Part shown: piece after piece, positions 17,801 through 27,916 of the stretch
Numbering within the stretch: the first letter of the stretch is position 1
How the letters are laid out: each line of letters opens with the position of its first letter
Assembly (NCBI GenBank): GCA_016713135.1
Contig: JADJPR010000023.1
Location: forward strand, 310,001-374,000
Direction: 5' to 3'
Length of the DNA stretch: 64,000 nucleotides
Origin: Rhodanobacteraceae bacterium
GTDB lineage: Bacteria; Pseudomonadota; Gammaproteobacteria; Xanthomonadales; SZUA-5
The notes under the pieces: generated by a model
What the model saw: only the letters and a program-made list of their open reading frames with translations
Databases searched by the model: none
Told to the model about the DNA's origin: nothing
Translations under genes and position numbers: made by a program

Positions 17801-17929
17801 AGCGTTGGACGCAAAGGACGCAAAGAAGAGCAAGCAAGGACGCAAAAGAAAGCGAATCGATGATTGGCTTTGTCTCTGCTTTCCTTGGCGTCCTTGCTTT
17901 CCCCTTTGCGTCCTTTGCGTCAAATGCTC
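17801..17929. repeat. Word-repeat hairpin (CGCAAAGGA) upstream of ccoG
   Basis: Arms TTGGACGCAAAGGACGCAAAG (from 17805) and CTTTGCGTCCTTTGCGTCAA (ending near 17925), with a loop that itself pairs partly (GCAAGGACGC with GCGTCCTTGC). It occupies most of the 156 bases between ccoG and the small membrane protein gene, so it may affect the level of ccoG message. Confidence 0.88.
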
Positions 17930-17941
17930 TTCCCGGTTGCG

Positions 17942-18259
17942 TCACCGGCCACGGTGCGTGCGATCGATCTCCCCGCGCGGACGCAGCAGGATCCACGTGA
18001 ACACGCTGCTGCTGAAAGTGCAGGCCCAGAACATGAAGAAGCCCAAGGTGTAGCCCCACTGTTGCGGGATGTCCACCTGCGGGAAAGTGATGGTGCCCAG
18101 TTCAGTGGGATCGACGAAGGCGAAGAACACCATCGTGGCCACGCAGGCGGCGAAGAAAGAGGGCCAGAGCACCGCTCCGACCCTCTGCACCAGCGGCACC
18201 GGAGCGAACGCACCCGCCTGGGAATCGAGGTTGGTTTCGCGTCCGTCGGTGCCTTGCAT
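17942..18259 (-). CDS. Small membrane protein between ccoP and ccoG
   Basis: 105 residues with two predicted membrane spans (VLWPSFFAACVATMVFFAFV and TLGFFMFWACTFSSSVFTWI). It starts one base after the ccoP stop, so it belongs to the cco operon. Proteins of this shape sit at this place in other xanthomonad cco operons, to my knowledge without an assigned role. It is not a recognisable FixH or CcoS. A role in oxidase assembly is inferred only from position. Confidence 0.75.
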   Translation of the reverse strand: MQGTDGRETNLDSQAGAFAPVPLVQRVGAVLWPSFFAACVATMVFFAFVDPTELGTITFPQVDIPQQWGYTLGFFMFWACTFSSSVFTWILLRPRGEIDRTHRGR

Positions 18260-18260
18260 C

Positions 18261-19172
18261 TCAGTTGCCTTCTGTCTGCGCCACCGGCGCCTCGGAACGC
18301 AGACTGTACACGTAGCCGGCCACCATTCTCACGGCGTCCTCGCCGATCAGCGGTCCATGCGCAGGCATATGCCCTGCACGACCTTTGGTGAGCGACTCGG
18401 AGATCGCCGCTTCGCTGCTGCCATACAGCCAGGCACTGTCGGTCAGGTCGGGCGCGCCGAGCGCCGGATTGCCTTTGCCCTCCGGCCCATGGCAAGCCAC
18501 GCAGATCGTGTCGTAACGCGCCTTGCCCGCTTCCGCCGCCGTCGCGTTGTGACCCAGCCCGGCCAGCGAGCGCACATAAGCGGTGACTTGCGGCGTGCCC
18601 TCGGCGCCAAGCACCGCAGCCCAACTGGGCATGGCGGCGACTCGACCGTTGAGGATCGTCTGCAGGATCTGCTCCGGCTCCCCGCCCCACTGCCAGCTGG
18701 CATCGGTCAGGTTGGGGAAACCCACGGCGCCGCGTGCGTCCGTGCCGTGGCAGGTGGCGCAGTTGTTGGCGAAGATATTGCGCCCGAGATTCACGGCTTC
18801 CGCATTGCCAGCGAGTTCGGCCACGCCCAGCGAAGCGAACTTCGCATAGGTCTGGCGCGCGATCTCATCGTACTTCTGCTGCTCGGCGCGCAACTCGCCC
18901 TCGCTGGTCCAGCCCAGCGTGCCGCTGACCGAGCCGAAGCCCGGATACAGTACCAAGTAGCCCGCGCTGAACACCGCCGTGCCGATGAACAGCCACAGCC
19001 ACCAGCGCGGCAACGGGTTGTTGAACTCCTCGAGATCACCGTCCCAGGTGTGTCCGGTTGTTTCGCCTTCCTTCTTCTCCGGCTTCTTCGCGGTCATCGC
19101 CAGCAGCCACAGGCTGCCGACCACCGTGATCACCGTCAGTGCAATGACGTAAATGCTCCAGGCGCCACTCAT
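18261..19172 (-). CDS. ccoP: cbb3-type cytochrome c oxidase subunit III (CcoP, diheme)
   Basis: 303 residues. The N-terminal membrane anchor (YVIALTVITVVGSLWLLAM) is followed by the CcoP signature HTWDGDLEEFNNPLPRWW, a second membrane span and two cytochrome c domains with CATCH and CVACH heme sites. CcoP passes electrons from soluble cytochrome c to CcoO and CcoN. The start overlaps the ccoQ stop (ATGA). Confidence 0.96.
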   Translation of the reverse strand: MSGAWSIYVIALTVITVVGSLWLLAMTAKKPEKKEGETTGHTWDGDLEEFNNPLPRWWLWLFIGTAVFSAGYLVLYPGFGSVSGTLGWTSEGELRAEQQKYDEIARQTYAKFASLGVAELAGNAEAVNLGRNIFANNCATCHGTDARGAVGFPNLTDASWQWGGEPEQILQTILNGRVAAMPSWAAVLGAEGTPQVTAYVRSLAGLGHNATAAEAGKARYDTICVACHGPEGKGNPALGAPDLTDSAWLYGSSEAAISESLTKGRAGHMPAHGPLIGEDAVRMVAGYVYSLRSEAPVAQTEGN

Positions 19173-19318
19173 GGCTGCCCCTCCTTCTCATCGATCGGCA
19201 TGCGCGCGATGGCGTCAAAATCGCGCTCGCGCTTGAAGCCGTAGGTCCATACGACGATGCCGATGAAAATGCCCATCAGCAGTGCGGTGATGCTGCCCAG
19301 CACGGTCCCGAGGCTCAT
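19169..19318 (-). CDS. ccoQ: cbb3-type oxidase small subunit CcoQ
   Basis: 49 residues, MSLGTVLGSITALLMGIFIG at the N-terminus, with one membrane span followed by a charged cytoplasmic tail (KRERDFDAIARMPIDE). Size, single span and place between ccoO and ccoP identify CcoQ, which stabilises the oxidase. It overlaps both neighbours by four bases. Confidence 0.88.
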   Translation of the reverse strand: MSLGTVLGSITALLMGIFIGIVVWTYGFKRERDFDAIARMPIDEKEGQP

Positions 19319-20001
19319 GAGCCGCTCTCCTCGCCGGTCCTGGCAGGTTCCTCAACCGCAGCGGTGGCATCCGCCGGCGCCGCAGCGCGCTGCAATTTCG
19401 GCGCATACCGGCCGAGCGACTGCAGGTAGGCGATGGTCGCGTCCATCTCGGTCTTGCCGGCGACTGCCGCCGCTGCGCCATTGATATCGTCATCGGTGTA
19501 CGGCGTGCCGAGCGTGCGCAGTGCGCGCATCTTCGCCGCCAGGTCGTCCGCATCGATGATGCTGTCGTGCAGCCAGGGGAAGCCCGGCATGTTGGACTCG
19601 GGAACCACGTCGCGCGGGTTGTTCAGGTGCACCCGGTGCCAGTCGTCGCTGTAGCGGCCGCCCACGCGGGCCAGATCTGGCCCGGTGCGCTTGGAACCCC
19701 ACAGGAAGGGGTGGTCCCACACCGATTCGGCGGCAATCGAATGGTGACCGTAGCGTGCGGTCTCCGAGCGCAGCGCGCGAACCATCTGCGAGTGGCAGTT
19801 GTAGCAGCCCTCGCGCACATAGACCTCGCGCCCCGCCAGTTCCAACGCGGTGATCGGCTTCATTTCCGGAAGCGGTTGCACCACCTGCGCCTGGAACATC
19901 AACGGGACGATCTGCGCGAGGCCGCCGAAACTGACGACCACGGCGATCCAGATGCCCATGCGGAAGATGTTCTTTTCGAACTTCTCGTGATTGAGACTCA
20001 T
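19315..20001 (-). CDS. ccoO: cbb3-type cytochrome c oxidase subunit II (CcoO, monoheme)
   Basis: 228 residues: an N-terminal membrane anchor, then REGCYNCHSQMVR with a single CXXCH heme site near residue 66, and the conserved RTGPDLARVGGRYSD segment that carries the family pattern around the heme. The C-terminal tail is Ala/Glu-rich. It is the second gene of the ccoNOQP operon. Confidence 0.96.
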   Translation of the reverse strand: MSLNHEKFEKNIFRMGIWIAVVVSFGGLAQIVPLMFQAQVVQPLPEMKPITALELAGREVYVREGCYNCHSQMVRALRSETARYGHHSIAAESVWDHPFLWGSKRTGPDLARVGGRYSDDWHRVHLNNPRDVVPESNMPGFPWLHDSIIDADDLAAKMRALRTLGTPYTDDDINGAAAAVAGKTEMDATIAYLQSLGRYAPKLQRAAAPADATAAVEEPARTGEESGS

Positions 20002-20011
20002 GCAATTCTCC

Positions 20012-21429
20012 TCAAGCGTGCGCAGGGGCGACGACAGCGACGGGCGCGGTATCGCGCGCCATCTGCGACGTCTTCCACATGTTCCACAGCATGATGAACA
20101 TGCCGCTCAGCACCAGCGAGCCGCCGAGGAAGCGCACGTAGTAGTACGGGTAGGTCATCTTCAGCGACTCGACGAAGGTGTAGGCGAGCGTGCCGTCGGC
20201 ATTGGTCGCGCGCCACATCAAGCCCTGCATGACGCCGGCGATCCACATCGATGCGATGTAAAGCACCACGCCGATGGTCATCACCCAGAAATGGGCTTCG
20301 ATCGCCTTGGTCGAATACATGCCCGGCAGCTTGAGCAGGCGCGGATACAGGCTGTAGACGCAGCCGATGGTGATCATCGCCACCCAGCCGAGTGCGCCGG
20401 AATGCACGTGTCCGACGGTCCAGTCGGTGTAGTGGCTGAGCGCGTTGACCGTCTTGATCGACATCATCGGGCCTTCGAAGGTACTCATGCCGTAGAAGGA
20501 CAGCGAGACGATCATGAAGCGCAGGATCGGGTCGGTCCTGAGCTTATGCCAGGCACCCGAGAGGGTCATCATGCCGTTGATCATGCCGCCCCAGCTGGGT
20601 GCCAGCAGGATCAGCGAGAACACCATGCCCAGCGACTGCGCCCAGTCCGGCAGCGCGGTGTAGTGCAGGTGATGCGGGCCGGCCACATGTAGATCGCGAT
20701 CAGCGCCCAGAAGTGCACGATCGACAGGCGATACGAGTAGACCGGGCGCCCGGCCTGCTTGGGCACGAAGTAATACATCATGCCGAGGAAGCCGGCGGTC
20801 AGGAAGAAGCCCACCGCGTTGTGGCCGTACCACCACTGCACCATCGCATCCACCGCACCCGAGTAGATGACGTAGGACTTGGTCATCGAAACCGGCAGCG
20901 AGAGGTTGTTGACGATGTGCAGGATGGCGATGGTGATGATGTACGCGGCGAAGAACCAGTTCGCCACGTAGATGTGCTGCACTTTGCGCTTGGCGATGGT
21001 GCCGAAGAACACCACGCCGTAAGCAACCCACACCAGAGTGATCAAAATGTCGATCGGCCATTCGGTCTCGGCGTATTCCTTGCTCTGCGTGATGCCGAGC
21101 GGATAGGTGATGGCTACTGCGACGATCACCAGTTGCCAGCCCCAGAAGGTGAACGCCGCCAGCGCATCGCTGAACAGGCGCGCGTGGCAAGTCCGCTGGA
21201 CAATGTAGTAGCTGGTCGCGAACAAGCCCGAGCCGCCGAACGCGAAGATCACCGCGTTGGTGTGCAACGGACGCAAGCGACCATAGCTCAGCCAGGCGAT
21301 GTCAAAGTTGAGCCAGGGCCACGCCAGCTGAGCGGCGATCAACACGCCAACCAGCATTCCGACGATGCCCCAGATCACGGTCATGACGGTGAATTGCTTC
21401 ACCACCTTGTCATTGTAAGTTTCGACCAT
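20012..21429 (-). CDS. ccoN: cbb3-type cytochrome c oxidase catalytic subunit I (CcoN), with single-base frameshift
   Basis: Catalytic heme-copper subunit that reduces oxygen. The N-terminal part (VETYNDKVVKQFTVMTVIWG) reads in one frame to about 20684; the remainder (HHLHYTALPDWAQSLGMVFS onward, with the CcoN segments HYTDWTVGHVHSGALGW and MWAGVMQG-like helices) is in another frame. Restoring one base in the short G run (a codon for Gly/Ala after ATGTGG) joins both into a normal full-length CcoN of about 472 residues. A strong GGAGGA ribosome site precedes the ATG at 21429. A sequencing or assembly error is more likely than a real mutation, because the rest of the operon is intact. Confidence 0.9.
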
Positions 21430-21495
21430 GAGGGTCCTCCGAAGACCTAAGGATTAGGTTCGCCGCGATTTTTCAGGTATCTCGCCCGCGACAAT

Positions 21496-21509
21496 TTGAC
21501 GCAGGTCAA
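21496..21509. promoter_or_regulatory. Anr/Fnr box upstream of ccoN
   Basis: TTGACGCAGGTCAA is a perfect inverted repeat, TTGAC-N4-GTCAA, a close variant of the Fnr/Anr consensus TTGAT-N4-ATCAA. It lies 67 bases upstream of the ccoN start, at an activator position. Oxygen-limited induction of cbb3 oxidase through Fnr-type regulators is well known. Confidence 0.7.
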
Positions 21510-21697
21510 TCGATGCGGCCGATCGGACTTCTACCAATGTAGTATTCCGGCCTCTGGTGTGCCGGTCGTCTGCTGGTTTGACGCCATGCGTCGGCGCGGC
21601 ATGCCCGCGACCCGGGCAGAGTAGGATGATCGTAACCCTTGGAAACCGCCACACGATCGGTGGCGATGGTCCTGCGCCTGCTGAATCAGGGAACACC

Positions 21698-22165
21698 ATG
21701 ACTGAGGTCGCCAAAGACGCCACGCCCACCGAACCACCGGAGATCCACCGCGCCGACCCGGGCGAACAGAAGCGCACGCTCGTGCTCGTGCTGTTCGTGG
21801 CTCTGTCTGGCGCAGCGCTGATCCTGGGTGTGCAGCAGGAGCTCGACACTATCCGCACCCAGGTTGCGTCCGGCGCGGCCGAACTGACGACCGCCCGCTT
21901 CCTCTGGCTCGCCCGCGGATCCTTCCTTCTGCTGGCGCTGACTGGCCTGGTGCTGGGCGTACTGATCGCGCGCGGGGCGCTGGCAGTGATCCGCGAGCAG
22001 CGCTACCCGCACCTGGCTGCCCGGCTGTTGCGCGACCATCGGGTGATTCGCGGCAGGAAGGCCGTGCTCTACGGCAAATTGGGCGTGCTGCTTGCCGCCT
22101 GCATCACGGTCGCCGGATGCGTGGGCGCGTGGATGGGTTGGCGGTTGTTGGCGCTGTTCAAATGA
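21698..22165 (+). CDS. Small two-span membrane protein of unknown function
   Basis: 155 residues from the ATG at 21698. Two hydrophobic segments (LVLVLFVALSGAALILGV near the N-terminus and FLLLALTGLVLGVLIARGAL) and a third near the C-terminus (GVLLAACITVAGCVGAWMGW) are visible. It is transcribed divergently from ccoN. No family recognised. Confidence 0.7.
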   Translation: MTEVAKDATPTEPPEIHRADPGEQKRTLVLVLFVALSGAALILGVQQELDTIRTQVASGAAELTTARFLWLARGSFLLLALTGLVLGVLIARGALAVIREQRYPHLAARLLRDHRVIRGRKAVLYGKLGVLLAACITVAGCVGAWMGWRLLALFK

Positions 22166-22277
22166 AACGACGGGCGCCGGCCGGACGGATTGCGTTCTCG
22201 CACCCTTCGCAATGGGGGCGGCCGCGCAGCGATCCTGCAAGGCGGTCCGGAAGCCAAGATCTCGCTGTTCGCCCCGT

Positions 22278-22628
22278 TCAGTCGCTCCAGATCTCGAGGC
22301 TGTCTGCGTAGCCGCCGAGGAGATTCCACAGCGGAGCTTCCTTGTCCGCCGGGATCTGCGAGAAGGCAAACCCGACTTCGTCGTCGGTCACCCGCGCAAC
22401 CCGCGCCTCGACATGGATGTTGAGCTCGTCGCCGAAGAGCATGTCGAGCACGAAACGATCCCCACGCTGGCCGATCCAGTCGACCGGACGCCGCACCATG
22501 ACACCGGTTGCGGAGATGTCCATCAGGTCCGACGTCCACGACTCGTCGCCGCGCATCATCAGGACAGCCGAGTTGATCGGCATGCGCCGATGCCGCTTGC
22601 CGATCTTGGGCACTTCTGCCGGAATCAT
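22278..22628 (-). CDS. PilZ-domain protein
   Basis: 116 residues from the ATG at 22628 (MIPAEVPKIGKRHRRMPINS). The arrangement of an Arg-rich N-terminus (KRHRRMPI), then SDLMDISATGVMV and VARVTDDEVGFAFSQIP, matches PilZ domains that bind cyclic di-GMP. The second motif is usually D/NxSxxG; here DISATG is present. An open frame extends upstream to 23003, but that part lacks codon structure. Probably a cyclic di-GMP receptor of unknown target. Confidence 0.75.
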   Translation of the reverse strand: MIPAEVPKIGKRHRRMPINSAVLMMRGDESWTSDLMDISATGVMVRRPVDWIGQRGDRFVLDMLFGDELNIHVEARVARVTDDEVGFAFSQIPADKEAPLWNLLGGYADSLEIWSD

Positions 22629-23109
22629 GGGTTCATCCCCCCGCCGTCGCGCGGCAGTTCTAACGAAGCGGTCATACGAAATCAAGGAGTCGTTCGCGGC
22701 CAGGGATTTCAAACTTTCCTCCGGTACGGCAAAGACGTACCACCGGTCGCTCGCCCGGCAAGGCAAACGTCGCATACGGCTGACGTTTTGCCAATGGGCT
22801 GCGTGGCGATTTGTTGGCTGGAGCACGAGGTTGACGCTCGCGGCCGACCACTCCGCGAGCGCCTCCTCCCCGAATCTGGCGCCCGCAGGCGCCATCGTGG
22901 AATGTGATGCAATTCGCATTCCAGAGCGGGGATCACGCAGAACTTGTTTACTGCAGCGACCAATTGGCGCACCAACCGCCTTGCTGGCGTTCTGCCGGGG
23001 CATTCAATGCGGTCATCACCGGCGCGGAAGATGCCAACTGGACGGCAGCCGCGATCGCCGCGGCCGCCATCCGTACGTGCAGGTCAGAAGCTGACGCGCA
23101 GCGTCGCTG
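22629..23109. other. 481-base stretch without a recognisable gene
   Basis: Between the PilZ gene and the lysS stop. Short open frames exist on both strands but show no signal peptide, ribosome site or family motif. No repeat or strong terminator is evident. Confidence 0.6.
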
Positions 23110-24630
<1,521 letters not shown>

Positions 24631-24682
24631 TCCTTGACACTCCGATGAGTTCGCAAGTTGAACAGGCTGGTTAAACCGACTG

Positions 24683-24896
24683 TTTAAACGCGGAGCCGCA
24701 GAGGACGCGGAGAGAAGCTTGGCAAGCTTTGTCTGCTGCAGTGGAGCCTTTGCTCTGGCCGGAGTGGGTCACACAAGAAGGGGGACCCAAACCGGGATCA
24801 TTCTTGCGCCGATGTAACTTCCACCGAGCTTTCTTTTCTTCCTGCTTCTTTCTCTGCTTCCTGCTTTTCTCCGCGCCCTCCGCGTCTCCGCGTTTA
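24683..24896. repeat. Word-repeat hairpin (GCGGAG/GCAGAGG) between prfB and lysS
   Basis: Left arm TTTAAACGCGGAGCCGCAGA and following (24683-24715); right arm 24868-24896 reads TCTCCGCGCCCTCCGCGTCT then CCGCGTTTA. The loop is about 150 bases and includes CT-rich tracts. It fills most of the 283-base gap. Confidence 0.85.
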
Positions 24897-24913
24897 TCCG
24901 CTGGAACGAAGCC

Positions 24914-26009
24914 TCACAGCCCCTGCTTCAGGCTGGCTTCCACGTAGTCGTCGAGGTCGCCGTCGAGCACGGTCTGGGTGTCGCGGCGCTCCACTCCAGT
25001 ACGCAGGTCCTTGATCCGCGCATCGTCGAGCACATAACTGCGGATCTGGTGGCCCCAGCCGATGTCGCTCTTGGTCGCCTCGAGCTTGTCCTTCTCGGCG
25101 TTGCGCTTCTGTATCTCGATCTCGTACAGCTTGGCCTTCAGCATCTTCATCGCGCGGTCGCGGTTGGCATGCTGGCTGCGCTCGGTCTGGCAGGCCACCA
25201 CCATGCCGGTCGGCACGTGGGTGATGCGCACCGCCGACTCGGTCTTGTTGACGTGCTGGCCGCCGGCGCCGGACGAGCGGTAGACGTCGGTCTTCAGGTC
25301 GGCCGGGTTGATCTCGATCTCGACGTTGTCGTCCACCTCAGGCGCGCAGAAGACCGACGCAAAGCTGGTGTGGCGCCGCTTGTTCGAATCGAATGGCGAA
25401 ATGCGTACCAGCCGATGCACCCCGATCTCGGTGCGCAGCCAGCCGAAGGCGTAATCGCCCTCGACGCGCAACGAGGCGCTCTTGATCCCGGCCACATCGC
25501 CCGCGCTGACTTCCAGCAGCTCGGTGTTGAAGCCCTTGCGTTCGCACCAGCGCAGGTACATGCGCAGCAGCATTTCGGCCCAGTCCTGGGCCTCCGTGCC
25601 GCCGGCACCGGCCTGGATGTCGACGTAGGCCGGATTGCCGTCCATCGGGTTGGAAAACATGCGCTGGAATTCCATCCGCGCGATGCGCTCGTCGATGGCG
25701 GCGACGTCTTTCTCCAGCGTCGCCAGCGAACCCGCGTCGTCCTCAGCGACAATCATTTCCAGCAAGTCCACCGAGTCGGCGATGCCTTGGGTCAGCTCGG
25801 TCAGGTTCTTGACCGTGGCCTCCAGGCGCGCCCGCTCGCGACCCAGCTCCTGGGCACGTTCGGGCTTGTTCCACACGTCGGGGTCTTCGAGTTCGCGGCT
25901 TACTTCGTCGAGCCGGTCTTTCTTGTTGTCGAAGTCAAAGAAACCCCCTCAGCGCATCGACGCGCTGGCGCAGGTCGGCGAGCTTCGCCGAGAGCGCATT
26001 TGTTTCCAT
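24914..26009 (-). CDS. prfB: Peptide chain release factor 2, with programmed +1 frameshift
   Basis: About 364 residues after frameshifting. The zero frame opens with METNALSAKLADLRQRVDAL and stops at TGA (25935-25937); the main frame then continues DFDNKKDRLDEVSREL. RF2-specific features are present: the SPF tripeptide (RISPFDSNKRRH) for stop-codon recognition and GGQ (GAGGQHVNKT) for peptidyl-tRNA hydrolysis. It terminates translation at UGA and UAA. Neighbouring recJ and lysS match the usual order, with an IS element inserted between recJ and prfB. Confidence 0.96.
25934..25949 (-). promoter_or_regulatory. prfB autoregulatory frameshift site
   Basis: Reading the minus strand: AGGGGGTTTCTTTGAC. 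A Shine-Dalgarno-like AGGGGG sits just upstream of the slippery CTT TGA C, as in the classic RF2 site. Low RF2 lets the ribosome shift +1 past the UGA. Confidence 0.95.
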
Positions 26010-26242
26010 GGTGGCCGGATCCGGAAAATTGGACCGCGGATGGTAGCGCAATGGACTGGAGAGGTGGACCAGGCGTTGTGGGTCGGGTCGGTTGTTGGTG
26101 GTTCCTGGCAGCGAAAGGCTCGCAAGCCGGGGGACTGTGGGAACCGACGCTGTTGGCGATCCTTCCCGCGCCCGCCGGAAAGAGTCGTGGCTGAAGCCGC
26201 TCTCGCCGAAAATTATTTAAGCCCATGAAATACAAAACATTT

Positions 26243-26346
26243 TTCCGCAAAGGACGCAAAGTAGAGCCAATCCATAGGCGGATGCGGGCGCGTGGGGACC
26301 CAAGACGCTCTTGCCTTCTTAGCGTCCTTTGCGTCCTTTGCGGACA
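26243..26346. repeat. Word-repeat hairpin (CGCAAAGGA) upstream of prfB
   Basis: Arms TTCCGCAAAGGACGCAAAG (26243-26261) and GCGTCCTTTGCGTCCTTTGC plus GGA (26322-26344). It lies in the 422-base gene-free stretch between prfB and the IS630 element; I see no gene in the rest of that stretch. Confidence 0.9.
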
Positions 26347-26431
26347 AAAAAAGGCACCGGTCCGCGACAGTTCGATGCGCGAACAAGCGCACCGCCAGGG
26401 GCGACCGGAACTCCCACATGAGCCGCTCCCC

Positions 26432-27623
26432 TAGTGTGGTGTTCCGTAATTAAGCATAAATAAGTCACGCCAGTCTCGCGGCCGCACGACCGACGGCATC
26501 GATGATCTGGTCGGCGCTCTTGTGCCACACAAATGGCTTGGGGTCCTCGTTGTGGCGCGCCAGGTAGGCGCGAATCGACTGCTCCAGATCCTTCACGCTG
26601 GTGTGGGCGCCGCGCTTGATCCACTTCTCGCTCAGCGTGGAGAAGAACCGCTCTACCAGATTCAGCCAGGACGCGGACGTCGGCGTGAAGTGGACGTGGT
26701 AGCGCGGACGTGCAGCGAACCATGCGCGCACGGCATCGGTCTTGTGGGTGCCATAGTTGTCCATGATGAGATGCACGTCGTGGTCGGCAGGCACCGCGGC
26801 GTCGATGACCCCGAGGAATTGCAGGAACTCGGCACTGCGATGGCGTCGCTTGAGCTGGCTGATGACTTTTCCCGTGGCGACGTCCAGCGCCGCGAACAGT
26901 GAGGTGGTTCCGTGGCGCTTGTAGTCGTGCGTTCGTGTCGCCGGCTTGCCGAACGTCAACGGCAGTCCGGGCTGCGTTCGATCCAGCGCCTGGATCTGAC
27001 TCTTCTCGTCCACACAGAGGACCAACGCGCGATCCGGTGGAGTCAGGTATAGCCCGACGACATCGCGCACCTTGTCGACGAAGTGCGGATCCGTCGACAG
27101 CTTGAAGGTGTCCTGCAGGTGTGGCTTGAGGACGAATGCACGCCAGATTCGATGCACCGAAGTCGCCGAAACTCCGGTCGCCTCGCTCATCTGGCGCACG
27201 CTCCAATGCGTTGAATTCTCGGGCTTTGTCTGGCGGACGCGATCGATCACCTCCTGCACCTGCTCATCGCTCAAGCGACGACCGCGGCCTGCGCGCGGGG
27301 CGTCCCCCAATCCCGCCAGCCGGAACGCCTCAAAGCGCCGCCGCCACTTGGAGATGGTCTGCGCCGTCGTCTTCATCCGCTCGGCGATGACTCTGCTCGA
27401 CTCACCACCGGCCAAAGCCAGGATGATCCTGATCCGAAACTTTTCGTCCGTAGCACCCTTGCGCGAATTGAGCCGGGACCGCAACTCGGTCCGCTCCTCG
27501 TCGCTCAGTTGCAAACCCAGAGGCGGGCGACCATTCCTGGCCATTGGTAGATCCTAAGTCGATGATGAAGCATAGACTGCGGATCAGTGACTTAGTTCAA
27601 CTTAATTACGGAACACCACACTA
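26432..27623. mobile_element. IS630-family insertion sequence
   Basis: 1192 bases bounded by 23-base terminal inverted repeats: TAGTGTGGTGTTCCGTAATT plus AAG at 26432-26454, and the exact reverse complement at 27601-27623. TA at both ends fits the TA target preference of IS630/Tc1-mariner elements. It contains one transposase gene and separates prfB from recJ. Confidence 0.95.
26465..27544 (-). CDS. IS630-family transposase
   Basis: 359 residues. An N-terminal helix-turn-helix region (ESSRVIAERMKTTAQTISKW and a second HTH near residues 100-135) is followed by a DDE catalytic domain: Asp in LCVDEKSQ (near 179), Asp in LIMDNYGTH (near 262) and Glu in WLNLVERFF (near 296). This is the usual IS630 arrangement with a DD34E spacing. 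The gene appears intact, so the element may be active. Confidence 0.95.
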   Translation of the reverse strand: MARNGRPPLGLQLSDEERTELRSRLNSRKGATDEKFRIRIILALAGGESSRVIAERMKTTAQTISKWRRRFEAFRLAGLGDAPRAGRGRRLSDEQVQEVIDRVRQTKPENSTHWSVRQMSEATGVSATSVHRIWRAFVLKPHLQDTFKLSTDPHFVDKVRDVVGLYLTPPDRALVLCVDEKSQIQALDRTQPGLPLTFGKPATRTHDYKRHGTTSLFAALDVATGKVISQLKRRHRSAEFLQFLGVIDAAVPADHDVHLIMDNYGTHKTDAVRAWFAARPRYHVHFTPTSASWLNLVERFFSTLSEKWIKRGAHTSVKDLEQSIRAYLARHNEDPKPFVWHKSADQIIDAVGRAAARLA

Positions 27624-27858
27624 GCGTGGTGTTCCGTAATTACCTTGAATTATTTCCGCGCCCTTTGCGCCGATGCGGCGTTGCTCGTCGTCGCCATAGC
27701 CCTGCTATGACCTCCGGTTCCGGCCCGCAACCAGTTGCGGGCGTTCAATCCGGCGCGCGGCATGCCGCGCAAGCCGCCGGCTTTCACCCTCCTCTCGCCT
27801 TGCCTCGCCGCAAAATTCATCGGAAATTTCTTCAACTTAATTACGGAACACCACACTA
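27622..27858. mobile_element. 237-base non-autonomous derivative (MITE) with IS630 ends
   Basis: Starts with TAGCGTGGTGTTCCGTAATT (27622) and ends with the reverse complement of the IS end, AATTACGGAACACCACACTA (27839-27858). It abuts the IS element, sharing the TA at 27622-27623. The interior has no gene and no evident similarity to the transposase. It could be mobilised in trans by the adjacent transposase. Confidence 0.9.
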
Positions 27859-27916
27859 GGCCCACCGCGCGAGCACTTGCCACTCACGGCGCCAGGATCG
27901 GGGCCCTGGCTCCCCG

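Noticed and set aside
22709..22975. 88-codon open frame in the gap between the PilZ gene and lysS
   Set aside because: No ribosome site, no family motif and poor codon structure.
25934..25949. prfB frameshift as a sequence error
   Set aside because: It is the classic programmed RF2 site with the AGGGGG and CTTTGAC elements.
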